This document shows positions 45,384 to 54,896 of a DNA stretch of 64,000 bases, in pieces. Origin of the DNA: Rubripirellula amarantea (lineage in GTDB: Bacteria > Planctomycetota > Planctomycetia > Pirellulales > Pirellulaceae); contig NZ_SJPI01000003.1 of assembly GCF_007859865.1 (NCBI RefSeq), positions 496,001 through 560,000 of the forward strand, written 5' to 3'. Made by a program: the position numbers and the translations under genes. The notes under the pieces are model-generated. The model was not told the origin of the DNA. It saw nothing but the letters and a program-made list of their open reading frames with translations, and searched no databases. Position 1 is the stretch's first letter, and each line of letters starts with the position of its first letter.

Positions 45384-45914
45384 CTACTCAGTCGTACCAT
45401 CACCGGTGACAGTTGGAACAACCCAAACCTTCACGCTTGAATCAACTTCACTGTGCAAGTGTACCTTGACGGTATAAAGCCCCAATTCCTTCAGAGGACC
45501 TTCCAAACGGATTTGATCTTGAGCCAGGGTGAAGCCAGCAGCCTTCAGGGAATCGACGATCTCGTGAGGACCGACGCTACCGTACAGGTGACCTTCATCG
45601 TTGGCGTTGGCTTCGATCGTGATCGACTGCTTGCCCAATTCATCAGCCAACTTGCGGTAGCTGCTAAGCTTCTCGAGCTCGATCGCACGCAGTTTCTCGC
45701 GGTGCTTCTCGATCATTCGCTTGTGGTGATCGGTCGCGACGGTGGCCAAACCTTGAGGCAACAGGTAGTTCAACCCATAACCGGGCTTCACTTCGACGAT
45801 GTCACCCTGCTTGCCGAGGTGCTCGACATTGTGAATGAGCAAAAGCTGAATGCCACCATTGGGGCCTTTGGGAAGTCGCTTGAAAAGCTGCGATCGCTTC
45901 GTAGTCGCTGGCAT
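45384..45914 (-). CDS. rplI: 50S ribosomal protein L9
   Basis: 176 residues from ATG 45914. The protein has a 25-residue basic N-terminal extension (MPATTKRSQLFKRLPKGPNG) before the standard L9 start (IQLLLIHNVEHLGKQGDIVE). The N-domain rRNA-binding motif VKPGYGLNYLLPQGLA, the long connecting helix and the C-domain are all present. It is the last gene of the rpsF-ssb-rplI group. A TTG at 45929 is an alternative start. Neither has a clear Shine-Dalgarno. Confidence 0.95.
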   Translation of the reverse strand: MPATTKRSQLFKRLPKGPNGGIQLLLIHNVEHLGKQGDIVEVKPGYGLNYLLPQGLATVATDHHKRMIEKHREKLRAIELEKLSSYRKLADELGKQSITIEANANDEGHLYGSVGPHEIVDSLKAAGFTLAQDQIRLEGPLKELGLYTVKVHLHSEVDSSVKVWVVPTVTGDGTTE

Positions 45915-45972
45915 GGAAAACTCAGTCAAATGTTATGGAGGTTAAGTGTACGTTTTGAACTAAAATTGAACG

Positions 45973-46509
45973 TTAAAAGGGGATGTCAGGATCATCGTAT
46001 CCAGGTCCATCTCCGGTCGGTTGGGCTTCACGCTGCCCTGCGGTCGATGTTGCGTTTGAGCCAGCGGAGCGACCTGCAGCACCAGCGTTATCGCGGTCTG
46101 AACCGTCATTCCCGGAAGATCCTGACGCTCGTTGCGAACCGCCTGATTCGCCCGACTGCCGGCCTCCGGACGAACTTGATCCCGGACTACTTAGCATCTG
46201 CATTCGCTCGCAGATCACTTTAAGTTTGCTTCGCTTTTGCCCGTCGGTTTCCCAAGATTCCTGCTTAAGCCTTCCTTCGACGAGGATCGGCGAGCCCTTA
46301 CCCAGGTATTCGCTAGCAACTTCAGCGGTACGGCCCCACATTGTGATGTCCACAAACGTGGTTTCCTCGACCCATTCACCACTGGCGGATTTTCGCCTGT
46401 CGTTTACGGCGAGCCCAACATCAGCCACGGCGGTTCCACCTGGGGTGTACCGCAACTCGATGTCTTTGGTCAGGTTACCAACCAGGACAACTCGGTTATA
46501 GCTGGCCAT
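45973..46509 (-). CDS. ssb: Single-stranded DNA-binding protein
   Basis: 178 residues. The N-terminal OB-fold is canonical ([40 protein letters not shown]). It is followed by a Gly/Ser-rich flexible linker and the acidic partner-binding tip ending DDPDIPF. It lies between rpsF and rplI, the conserved bacterial arrangement. Confidence 0.97.
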   Translation of the reverse strand: MASYNRVVLVGNLTKDIELRYTPGGTAVADVGLAVNDRRKSASGEWVEETTFVDITMWGRTAEVASEYLGKGSPILVEGRLKQESWETDGQKRSKLKVICERMQMLSSPGSSSSGGRQSGESGGSQRASGSSGNDGSDRDNAGAAGRSAGSNATSTAGQREAQPTGDGPGYDDPDIPF

Positions 46510-46575
46510 AGGAATGCTCCAACGACGGAAAAGTAAACACGCTTGGGTTGCTTCACCAACTCGCGTCCAATCGGA

Positions 46576-46983
46576 CTACGCGTCGGTGTCGTCGTCGCTA
46601 TCGTCTTCGTCGTCCGCACCGAGACTTTCGGTGTTCGCCGAGACACGAATGGATTCGCCGCGAGCGTTGGCCAAAATAGGCTCAATCAATCTTGGCTCGA
46701 GCTTCAAAGTCAACTGACGCAGGACAGGTTCGCTAAGGTGGAACGCTCGGTCGATCTTTGGCAAATCGACGCCTTCCATTTCAAAGTACACCAGCCAGTA
46801 GTGGCCCTTTTGGTGCTTATCGATGGGGTAAGCTAGCTTTTGCTCCATCCACAAACGGCTGACGAGTACTTCGCCACCGGCTTCAGTGATGATGTCGCCA
46901 ACCTGTTTGCTGACACCACCCGGGTCACGGGCGTATTGATTGCTGTCGAGGATCAGCAGGGTTTCGTAAGTATTCTTCGCCAC
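46576..46983 (-). CDS. rpsF: 30S ribosomal protein S6
   Basis: 135 residues. S6 ferredoxin-like core: NTYETLLILDSNQYARDP at the N-terminus and LAYPIDKHQKGHYWLVYFEM in the middle. A highly acidic C-terminal tail (DDEDDSDDDTDA) replaces the usual shorter end. First gene of the rpsF-ssb-rplI trio. Confidence 0.96.
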   Translation of the reverse strand: MAKNTYETLLILDSNQYARDPGGVSKQVGDIITEAGGEVLVSRLWMEQKLAYPIDKHQKGHYWLVYFEMEGVDLPKIDRAFHLSEPVLRQLTLKLEPRLIEPILANARGESIRVSANTESLGADDEDDSDDDTDA

Positions 46984-47161
46984 GATTCGCCTGTCTTTCA
47001 GTAAAACTGGATCGCTAGAGGGATGATGTAAGGGATGGACGCCGTTCGTCAGCGGAAATCTTAACGAGCGAGTCCAATTTCGTCAGGCCCATTCGATCAA
47101 ATGAGCCCATTGTTTCCGTAATTTACGATGATTTCGGGTCATCGGCCCAGTTCGACGGACT

Positions 47162-47806
47162 TCAAAGACCAGCTTGGCCGGACGGCTCGCTGGAATCTGA
47201 TTGCGGACGGGGCTTTGATTTGTCTTTTTTGGGCGGTTTGCCCACATGGTTGTACTTTGCCATCACGTCGGAGCAACCATCGGTTACCCAGTCCATGGCG
47301 GCCCTGGCTGCGGTCGTGGTAACGGTCTCAATGGCGTCTGCTTCTGCAGAGCCAAACTTCCCGAGCACATAGTCCGCCGTGTCCCAACCTTTCGGAGGAC
47401 GGCCAATCCCGACTTTCAGCCTCGCGAAATCTTCGCTGGCTAAATGACGAATGATGTCGGCAACACCGCGTTGACCGCCTGCGGAGCCATTTCGCTTAAT
47501 GCGAATCCGGCCCACGTCCAGGTCAAGGTCGTCACAAATCACCAACAAGTCATCGGTCGGAACCAACTTAAAAAAGTCGACTGCCTTCCGAACGCTCTGG
47601 CCGCTCAAGTTCATGAACGTTTGCGGCCACAGCAATGCAATCTTTTGATTCGCCCACATCGCCTCGGCGAAATCACCTTCAAAACGAACTTTCGAAGGCG
47701 AAGCACAGGTCAGTGAAGCAACCTTAGCGAGTGTTACAAAGCCGACGTTGTGCCGAGTTTGATCGTACTTGCGACCCGGATTACCCAGTCCAACGATGAG
47801 CTTCAC
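47162..47806 (-). CDS. pth: Peptidyl-tRNA hydrolase
   Basis: 214 residues. Pth recycles peptidyl-tRNA dropped from ribosomes. Motifs: LIVGLGNPGRKYDQTRHNVGF with the catalytic His, PQTFMNLSGQSVRKA, the Asp in VICDDLDLDVG, and GSAGGQRGVADIIRHL. A 25-residue Lys/Pro-rich tail extends beyond the fold. It is 15 bp after rplY. Confidence 0.96.
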   Translation of the reverse strand: MKLIVGLGNPGRKYDQTRHNVGFVTLAKVASLTCASPSKVRFEGDFAEAMWANQKIALLWPQTFMNLSGQSVRKAVDFFKLVPTDDLLVICDDLDLDVGRIRIKRNGSAGGQRGVADIIRHLASEDFARLKVGIGRPPKGWDTADYVLGKFGSAEADAIETVTTTAARAAMDWVTDGCSDVMAKYNHVGKPPKKDKSKPRPQSDSSEPSGQAGL

Positions 47807-47821
47807 ATCAACCGCCTAAGC

Positions 47822-48442
47822 TTAGGCTTCGTCGTCGTCAGCACCGCCCTTGGCGATTACTTCAGGCTCGGAGGCTGCAGTTTCGTCAGTCTCTGCTGCC
47901 GCACCGCGAGGCTTCTCGACGTGAACAACCACTGCATCGGCGTCGGTCACCAAGCTCACACCGGCTGGCAAGTCGATTTGCGAGGCAGTCATTGACTGAC
48001 CCAAATCAAGCTCTTCGACGTCGATAACCAACGACTCAGGAATGTTCCCAGCGGAGCACTTGATTTCAACTTCATGCAAGTTTTCAAGCAAAACGCCGCC
48101 ACTAAGAACGCCGCGAGACTGACCCTTCGTGTGAAGAGGCACAGCGACCTCAACTTCTTCTTTCAAGTTCACGCGAATCAAATCCAAGTGCAAAACTTCG
48201 ATACCCAAAGGATCGTAGTGCACGTGGTTAACCAATGCGGTTTCCTTGACTGCTCCTTCGAGCGTGACCGTCTTGCTGTGGTGCCGAAGCATGGTTTGAA
48301 CCTGCTTGACCGGAACCGACAAATGCTCGTTCGCTTCGCCGTGCCCGTAAAGTACAGCAGGCACCAAACCGCCACGACGCAGTCGTCGAGTTGCAGCCGA
48401 TCCCACTTTTTCTCGTTTTTCTACCTGCAGAACATCTGCCAT
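47822..48442 (-). CDS. rplY: 50S ribosomal protein L25/general stress protein Ctc
   Basis: 206 residues, the long CTC form: an N-terminal 5S-rRNA-binding L25 domain (VGSAATRRLRRGGLVPAVLYG) plus the TL5-type C-terminal beta domain (VEIKCSAGNIPESLVIDV). An acidic Glu/Ala tail ends the protein. First gene of the cluster, coupled to pth. Confidence 0.95.
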   Translation of the reverse strand: MADVLQVEKREKVGSAATRRLRRGGLVPAVLYGHGEANEHLSVPVKQVQTMLRHHSKTVTLEGAVKETALVNHVHYDPLGIEVLHLDLIRVNLKEEVEVAVPLHTKGQSRGVLSGGVLLENLHEVEIKCSAGNIPESLVIDVEELDLGQSMTASQIDLPAGVSLVTDADAVVVHVEKPRGAAAETDETAASEPEVIAKGGADDDEA

Positions 48443-49029
48443 CGGTCCTAGCCTTATATCTATTCAGTTTTACGGCATCCGCTCGGCCACCGGCCCGGCC
48501 GATTGGCGGGGGGGTGCAAGAGGATGCATGGCGTTAACTAACGCCGATTATCAGAAGGAAGCTTCCACGCTCGCGATTCGCCCAGGAATGTCAATTTCGG
48601 GAAAAAACGAATTAACACCCGTTTCTGGGCCCTACCTGATCTGTCCAAGGGTTGGATTTTCGCGAGAACGAAGCGGGTAAGTATGGCGAAGAGTCCCCCG
48701 AACGCAAGCCCAAACGATCACGGAGAAAAATTCTCGGCCAAAGCGGGGGAACCAGTTGCTACTGTTCTCGCCAACTGACGATATACTAAGGGTAACTTCG
48801 CGACTTTTTACACCCACTTCATTCAACAGCCCGTCCGGCAAAAACGAATCGGCCGAGCCCTAGAATCAGTGCGGTGCCCCACCTGTAAGTCCCCAATCCT
48901 TCGTAGGCTTGACGCCTCACCAATCATCCTCCTGAACTCGACTGTCAAGTACAAACTTAAGACAGACGAAGCGTTTTCAGGTGTCGACTGCTTTGCAATC
49001 CAAAACCGAATCGCAATAGACCGCAACCG
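48443..49029. other. Divergent intergenic region upstream of rplY
   Basis: About 590 bp. It must carry the promoters of rplY (minus) and of the cytochrome gene (plus). A TATACT at 48783 could be a plus-strand -10 but has no well-spaced -35. ORFs in it have no support. No RNA gene recognised. Confidence 0.35.
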
Positions 49030-51474
49030 ATGAATTGGGCCAGCCAAAATTCGCCAGAGCACTCCATGACGTTTTTTCATTTTAATCCGAGACCGCAATC
49101 AAAGGTCCTTCCCGTCGACTTCGCTTGGAAGCCGCGGTGTCAGAGGATGCTGTGCATCATCGCAGCGGTAACATCCTTTGCGTTGTGCCAGACGATAGCT
49201 TTAGCCGATGACGATGAAACGATGGCAATCGGTGCGAAGATCTATCAAGAAAAGTGCGTGATGTGTCACGGCGGTGAAGGGCAGGGCAATCAGGACTACT
49301 ATCCCGATCCATTGACGGGCGACAACACCGTCGGCGAACTGGCGGAATTGATCTCCGAAACCATGCCTGAAGAGGATCCCGACGAATGCGTTGCTGAGGA
49401 TGCTGTCGCCGTCGCGTCCTACATTCACCACGAGTTTTACAGCGAAGCGGCGCAAATTCGCCGCCGTCCGCCCCGCGCAGTACTGGCTCGGCTAACCGGC
49501 AACCAGCTTCGCCAAAGCCTAGCTGACTTGTATGCACGCTTCGGGGACGCCGGTTGGCGTGATGACAAGCAAGGCCTGTCAGGCCGCTACTACAACAACA
49601 GCCATTGGGATGACAAGAAACTTTCGATCGAGCGAGTTGATCCCACCATCGATTTTGATTTCGGACTCAAAGGCCCCAGCCCCGAAGACAGCGAAGGTGC
49701 AAAGAAGATCGATCCGGAAGAGTACTTTATCTACTGGAGCGGATCGCTGCGTGTTCCTGAATCGGGTCGTTACGAACTGATCGTGAAAAGCAGTTGCTCG
49801 TTCACCTTGGATTTCGGAAGTCGCGATCGTGAACTCATCGACAACCACGTTCAGTCGGCGGGCAAGGAAGAGTTTCGTCGCTCTTTGTTCCTGACGGGCG
49901 GACGGGACTATCCCATCGAATTACAACTACGCCAACGAAAACGAAAGACAGAGCAACCACCTGCTTACATTTCGTTCTCATGGGTACGTCCCGGTGGCGT
50001 CGAAGAAATCGTGCCCGCGAAGTACCTCGCTCCCAGCAACCAACCACCTGTCTTTCCGCTGCAGGCAAAACTACCACCGGACGACCGCAGCTACGGTTAC
50101 GAACGTGGGACCGCGATCAATCGTTCTTGGGACGAATCCACAACCGCCGCGGCCGTTGAGTTTGCTGATGTTGCGATCGCGGAACTGTACCCACAGTACA
50201 AACGACGACACAAGAAAGACCCCAACGAAAATCGCCAGGTGCTGAGAAAGTTCTTGAAAGAAATTGTCTCCACAGCGTTTCGACGACCGTTGGATAGCGA
50301 AATGGAAAAGCACTTCGTGGATCGCTTTGTCGATGAAATCAAAGATGATGCCGAAGCGATTCGCATTGTCTGTCTTTACACGATCAAGTCACCGCGATTC
50401 TTGTATCCCTTGCTCGACAAAGATCGACCTGATTCCTATCGCATCGGTTCACGCTTGGCTTTGACCCTGTTCGATTCATTGCCAGCGGACCCGTTGTTGC
50501 GAAAGGAAATGGAAAAAGATCAGCTTAAGAATCCTAAGAAGGTGACTGAGGTAGCGTGGCGAATGGTCGATGACACACGTTGCCGATCAAAGACTCGTCA
50601 ATTCCTTTATGAGTGGTTCGACCTAGCACAAATCGATGAGATCACGAAAGACAAAGAGACATACCCCAACTTCGACGCCGCTTTGGTGGCCGATTTGCGT
50701 GAGTCATTTGACGCGATGCTCGAAGAAGTCGTCTACAGCGAATCAAGCGACTTCCGATTACTGCTGCAGTCCGACTGGTCATTTACCACCGAACGACTAG
50801 CGAGTTTCTATGGCGATGCGTGGAAGCCTGCCGATGGCCAATCGGGCCGTTTGATGCGAAGCGTCCATGATCCGATTCGCCACGTCGGTGTACTTTCGCA
50901 TCCGTTGTTGATGAGCGAACTTGCCTATCACCGAACGTCGTCCCCCGTTCACCGCGGCGTGTTCATGACGCGACATGTTTTGGGTCGTGTCCTGAGACCA
51001 CCCAACGCAGCGTTTTCACCGCTCAATCCTGACCTGCATCCTGGCCTGACAACGCGTGAGCGCGTTGCTTTGCAAACGGGTGAAGTCAGTTGCCAAGTAT
51101 GCCATTCGAAAATCAACGCAGTTGGCTTTGCGTTCGAAAATTTTGATGCGGCAGGTCGATACCGTGAAATGGAAAACGACAAGCCAATCGATGCGAGCGG
51201 CAGTTACATTACCCGCACCGGAGAAACAGCAACGTTCGATGGTGTTCGGGAACTGGGTGACTACTTAGCCGGTAGCCCCGATTGTCATCGTTCATTTGTC
51301 GAAGCTGCTTTCGAGCACTTCGTTAAGCAACCGATTGCAGCCTTTGGCCCCAATTTGTCCGACGAACTTACTCAGTCGTTTCAAAACAGCGGGTTCAACA
51401 TTCGCCAATTGATCGTCTCAATTGCTGAAATAGTCGCCAATCAATCTGTTGCACCCGAGCCGACACCTAGTTAG
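49030..51474 (+). CDS. Cytochrome c-PA14-DUF1592/DUF1588/DUF1585 planctomycete protein
   Basis: 814 residues. An N-terminal membrane/signal segment (LCIIAAVTSFALCQTIALA) comes late, after about 40 residues; ATG at 49066 is another start. A cytochrome c domain has CVMCH at residues 76-80. A PA14-like sugar-binding beta domain follows (GLSGRYYNNSHWDDKK ... YFIYWSGSLRVPESGRYEL). DUF1592 comes next (FLKEIVSTAFRRPLDSE), then DUF1588 with GVFMTRHVLGRVLRPPNA and a second CQVCH, then DUF1585 at the end (PDCHRSFVEAAFEHFV). These proteins occur next to DUF1552 proteins as here and are thought to be periplasmic redox enzymes of unknown substrate. Confidence 0.92.
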   Translation: MNWASQNSPEHSMTFFHFNPRPQSKVLPVDFAWKPRCQRMLCIIAAVTSFALCQTIALADDDETMAIGAKIYQEKCVMCHGGEGQGNQDYYPDPLTGDNTVGELAELISETMPEEDPDECVAEDAVAVASYIHHEFYSEAAQIRRRPPRAVLARLTGNQLRQSLADLYARFGDAGWRDDKQGLSGRYYNNSHWDDKKLSIERVDPTIDFDFGLKGPSPEDSEGAKKIDPEEYFIYWSGSLRVPESGRYELIVKSSCSFTLDFGSRDRELIDNHVQSAGKEEFRRSLFLTGGRDYPIELQLRQRKRKTEQPPAYISFSWVRPGGVEEIVPAKYLAPSNQPPVFPLQAKLPPDDRSYGYERGTAINRSWDESTTAAAVEFADVAIAELYPQYKRRHKKDPNENRQVLRKFLKEIVSTAFRRPLDSEMEKHFVDRFVDEIKDDAEAIRIVCLYTIKSPRFLYPLLDKDRPDSYRIGSRLALTLFDSLPADPLLRKEMEKDQLKNPKKVTEVAWRMVDDTRCRSKTRQFLYEWFDLAQIDEITKDKETYPNFDAALVADLRESFDAMLEEVVYSESSDFRLLLQSDWSFTTERLASFYGDAWKPADGQSGRLMRSVHDPIRHVGVLSHPLLMSELAYHRTSSPVHRGVFMTRHVLGRVLRPPNAAFSPLNPDLHPGLTTRERVALQTGEVSCQVCHSKINAVGFAFENFDAAGRYREMENDKPIDASGSYITRTGETATFDGVRELGDYLAGSPDCHRSFVEAAFEHFVKQPIAAFGPNLSDELTQSFQNSGFNIRQLIVSIAEIVANQSVAPEPTPS

Positions 51475-51528
51475 TCGCTTCAAGAACACCACTTCCTTCC
51501 TTTCCCACCCTTCGCAAGGTTTCCTGTC

Positions 51529-52884
51529 GTGTCAGAGCAAACATCCCGCCGCGATTTCATGGTCCAGTTCGGTATCAGCGCTGCTGCTGCTAATTTCGCG
51601 TTTGCGCTTCCTAGCCTCGGCTGGGCGGCTAGCAATGCTAATCGGAAGCAACGTTTGGTTTTCGTGTTCAGCCCCAATGGTGTGATTCCTAAGCACTTTT
51701 GGCCTGACGAAGAAAAAGACGGAAAGAAGACCGAAGAACTTGGTGAACTGAAACGAATTCTTAAGCCCCTGGAACCATTCCGCAATCAGTTGATGACCGT
51801 CAACGGTATCGACAACAAGATCAAAGGGGATGGAGATGGACACATGCGGGGGATCGGTTGCTTGTTGACCGGTGTCGAACTTTTCCCCGGAGACATTCAA
51901 GGCGGCAGCGACACTCCCGCCGGTTGGTCGATGGGAATTTCGCTTGACCAACACCTCAAGAACAAGTTGCAGGCCGACCCCACCACCCAGACCCGTTTTG
52001 GATCGTTGGAGTTCGGTGTGATGGTCCCCGAGCGTGCGGACACATGGACTCGCTGGTCGTACGCCGGGCCCAACCAACCCGTCACACCCATTAGTGACCC
52101 GTACCAGATGTTCAACAAACTTTATGGACAAACCAAGAACCGCAAGTTGCTGGCCAGTGTCCTGGATGATCTGAGTGACGATTTCCGCAAACTTGAATCG
52201 ATGGCAAGTGCCGAAGATCGACACATGTTGCAGCAACATGTCGAGATGGTTCGCAACGTCGAACGTGAACTCAAAAGCGAACTGTCTCACGCCGAGAACG
52301 AATCCAACGTAGGGCATGCGGTTCCCGATTTGCCGCCGAACGTTCGCGAAGATAACGACAACATGCCGCAAATCAGCCGCATGCAAACCGAATTGCTGGT
52401 CAACAGCTTGGCAGCAGACTTCACCCGCGTCGCAACCGTCCAGATCACCAACAGTGTCGGTAACGCGCGAATGCGTTGGCTGGACATCGACGAAGGGCAC
52501 CATGCGATCTCGCACGAACCTGACAACAACGAAAAAGCGTACGAGAACTTGATTCGCATCAACACTTGGTACTGCGAACAAATCGCTCATCTTGCGAAGC
52601 GACTTTCCGAAACACCGGAACCCGGTGGCGACGGAAGCTTGCTCGACAACACAACCATTGTTTGGACGAACGAGCTCGGCAAAGGAAACTCGCACACCCG
52701 AGACGACATTCCATTTGTAATGGTTGGTGGTGGTCTTGGATTCAAGATGGGCCGCGCGCTCAGTTACCCGAGCGTGCCGCACAATCGCTTGCTGCTTAGC
52801 ATCACCGAAGCGATGGGCTATCCGGAAAAGACATTCGGCAACCCAGACTTCTGCGGCGACGGTGCGTTGACCGGCTTGGTCTAG
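51529..52884 (+). CDS. DUF1552 family protein, Tat-exported
   Basis: 451 residues from GTG 51529. A Tat-like signal is present ([22 protein letters not shown]). The DUF1552 domain begins [17 protein letters not shown] and resembles DUF1501 in the [20 protein letters not shown] region. It pairs with the DUF1592-type cytochrome protein 54 bp upstream, the usual planctomycete arrangement. It is convergent with the Omp85 barrel gene, with 10 bp between stops. Confidence 0.92.
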   Translation: MSEQTSRRDFMVQFGISAAAANFAFALPSLGWAASNANRKQRLVFVFSPNGVIPKHFWPDEEKDGKKTEELGELKRILKPLEPFRNQLMTVNGIDNKIKGDGDGHMRGIGCLLTGVELFPGDIQGGSDTPAGWSMGISLDQHLKNKLQADPTTQTRFGSLEFGVMVPERADTWTRWSYAGPNQPVTPISDPYQMFNKLYGQTKNRKLLASVLDDLSDDFRKLESMASAEDRHMLQQHVEMVRNVERELKSELSHAENESNVGHAVPDLPPNVREDNDNMPQISRMQTELLVNSLAADFTRVATVQITNSVGNARMRWLDIDEGHHAISHEPDNNEKAYENLIRINTWYCEQIAHLAKRLSETPEPGGDGSLLDNTTIVWTNELGKGNSHTRDDIPFVMVGGGLGFKMGRALSYPSVPHNRLLLSITEAMGYPEKTFGNPDFCGDGALTGLV

Positions 52885-52894
52885 GCTTTTCCGC

Positions 52895-54802
52895 TTAGCG
52901 AATCAGGCTCATGTAGAAGCTGAAGACTCGTCGTTGGTCGGTATCGGCTTTGGTAACCGGATAGGCAAAGTCGAATGCCAGCGGTGCGGGACCGAGCATT
53001 GGGATTGCGACTCGCAATCCTAGACCCGGTGCGACGCGAAACGTGTCGCTGTCGATCTTGACGTCCTCTTCCACGGTTCCAAAGTCAACAAACGCGACGC
53101 CGCGGAAGGCGTCGTCGGCTGTGATTGGGAACATGTATTCGACTGTATTGAGCCACTGAAACCGACCACCGACCTCAACTCCGTTGGCGGCAACCGGACT
53201 TGCACCTCGAAAATCGAATCCACGAAGTGTTGCGTAGCCGCCAGCGAAGAAGTTCTCGAAAATCGGCGTTTCTTCACCACTGAATCCGAGTCGGGTCGAG
53301 TAGGAAATGGTTTGTTTACCTGACTTGTCGGCTCGCTCAGAAACCAACCAGTACTGTCGAAATTCGGTCTCAAATCGAGCGTAATCGAAGTCTCCGAAGG
53401 TCTCTTCGAATTTGAATTGAAAGTAGTGGCCCTGGCTGGCCTGGATCGGGCTATTGCGAGTATCGTGCGTCAGCGAAACTTCGCCCGCGTAGAGCTGGTT
53501 GTCGTCCGCCAGGACACTTGTCAGAGCCACAGGCCCGGTGCGAGGTGAATCGAGGTCAACATTTTGACCGCTGATGCCGGCACTGATCGACAAGTCAGGC
53601 GTGATGCGATAGCCAAACGCAACTCGTCCACCGAGCCGCTCTTCATCCCAGTCATTGAAACGTCGATCGTACAAGAATCCGCTGAGCGACATGCTGATGG
53701 GCTGATACCCAAACAAGTTGGGGTCGACAAACTGCATCGTGTATCGCTTGAAGTCCGTGCCCGGCGCCGCTTCGATTCGAAAGGTTTGCCCTGCACCGCG
53801 GAAGGCTGTGCCACTAAACAAATCTTGAAACGAGCGAGGGAAACGCATGATGTCGAAGTTGCGTTCGTCCACGGTGATCTGTCCGGTTACGCCAGCGTCA
53901 CTGTTGACCGCACCCCCGAACATGATCCGTCCGGTTCGAGCCGGAAAACCGTTGATGATCAAATCAGCGTTGCGAACACGTGGCCCCTGATAGGCGCTGT
54001 AAGGCGCAACGGTTTCATAGGGGTCGGGCAATCCCGTGTTCCCGGTCCCCGCAAATGGATCGTAGGTGACGCCCGGTTGCGACGGAGCCTGTGTGACAGG
54101 TGCCGAAGAATAGGGGTAGTTGGATTGGGGTGGCGTGTAAGGCTGGCTGCCGTACTGAGGTTGCCCTTGGTATTGGGGTTGAGTCTGATACTGAGGTTGA
54201 GCCTGGTATTGGGGTTGAGCCTGGTATTGGGGTTGAGCCTGGTATTGTTGTTGAGGCAGAACTTGGTAGTTGGAACCCTGGGGCGTGATTGCTGGTGGCT
54301 CATATTGTTGAGGCTTGCCAGCTTGGTAGCTGTTTGGAACCGACGGCGGATTCAACGACGGTGCTGTGCCGTAGGCCGACTCGCGAGACGGAGGGGTTGT
54401 CGGCGGCAGAACAAACTTGTCGGCGGGAACAGGTGGTCCTTCCGGTGCAGAAAACTGATAGGCCGAAGGTTGTTGGGTCACCGGAAACTGACGAGCCACG
54501 TAGCGATCGGATGCTTGCCCGCTGGCAGTGGTTTCGTCATCCGACGCAGTGGTTTCTAGCTGTCCGAGAGCTGATGCTTCAGGTGCCCAATGGCTCGAAG
54601 CTGTGTGCCCCGGTGTGGTGTAGCCCGGTGTGGTGTAACCCGGTGTTGATGTGCCAAACGTCGACGGTGTTAACGGTGCGGCGAACTGCGCACATCCCGC
54701 GATCATGGACGATGCAAACAACACGATCCAACCTGCGGATCGAGCTGTAGCCGATCGCTGGTATCGTAAGCGTTGTGTCGTCGAGCTAAGGAACTGGGGC
54801 AT
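52895..54802 (-). CDS. Omp85/BamA-type beta-barrel on a lipoprotein with Pro/Gln-rich linker
   Basis: 635 residues from ATG 54802. A lipoprotein signal ends SSMIAGC (Cys 37). About 220 residues of low-complexity linker follow, with PGYTTPGYTTPG and a run of QYQAQP repeats. The Omp85 barrel (about residues 270-635) begins GRIMFGGAVNSDAGVTGQ and carries the lid-loop motif LRGFDFRG, the L6 'VRGF' equivalent, ending RRVFSFYMSLIR. There are no POTRA domains in this protein. The gene starts 94 bp after the five-POTRA gene on the same strand, so the two together equal one BamA. The barrel would sit in the outer membrane and insert other barrel proteins. Confidence 0.85.
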   Translation of the reverse strand: MPQFLSSTTQRLRYQRSATARSAGWIVLFASSMIAGCAQFAAPLTPSTFGTSTPGYTTPGYTTPGHTASSHWAPEASALGQLETTASDDETTASGQASDRYVARQFPVTQQPSAYQFSAPEGPPVPADKFVLPPTTPPSRESAYGTAPSLNPPSVPNSYQAGKPQQYEPPAITPQGSNYQVLPQQQYQAQPQYQAQPQYQAQPQYQTQPQYQGQPQYGSQPYTPPQSNYPYSSAPVTQAPSQPGVTYDPFAGTGNTGLPDPYETVAPYSAYQGPRVRNADLIINGFPARTGRIMFGGAVNSDAGVTGQITVDERNFDIMRFPRSFQDLFSGTAFRGAGQTFRIEAAPGTDFKRYTMQFVDPNLFGYQPISMSLSGFLYDRRFNDWDEERLGGRVAFGYRITPDLSISAGISGQNVDLDSPRTGPVALTSVLADDNQLYAGEVSLTHDTRNSPIQASQGHYFQFKFEETFGDFDYARFETEFRQYWLVSERADKSGKQTISYSTRLGFSGEETPIFENFFAGGYATLRGFDFRGASPVAANGVEVGGRFQWLNTVEYMFPITADDAFRGVAFVDFGTVEEDVKIDSDTFRVAPGLGLRVAIPMLGPAPLAFDFAYPVTKADTDQRRVFSFYMSLIR

Positions 54803-54896
54803 TCGCTTCGTCGTATCGCAGGGAACAGGTTTCAGTAGTGCGTTAAAAGTCCGAACAATGGAGTCGTCGCGGCGAACATACTTCGCCGCAGGGCGA

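Noticed and set aside
51532-52782. 416-codon minus-strand frame
   Set aside because: Antisense to the DUF1552 gene and without any motif; a shadow of that gene's codon bias.
53564-54559. 331-codon plus-strand frame with Leu/Gly/Val repeats
   Set aside because: Antisense to the barrel lipoprotein; the repeats mirror its Pro/Gln-rich linker.
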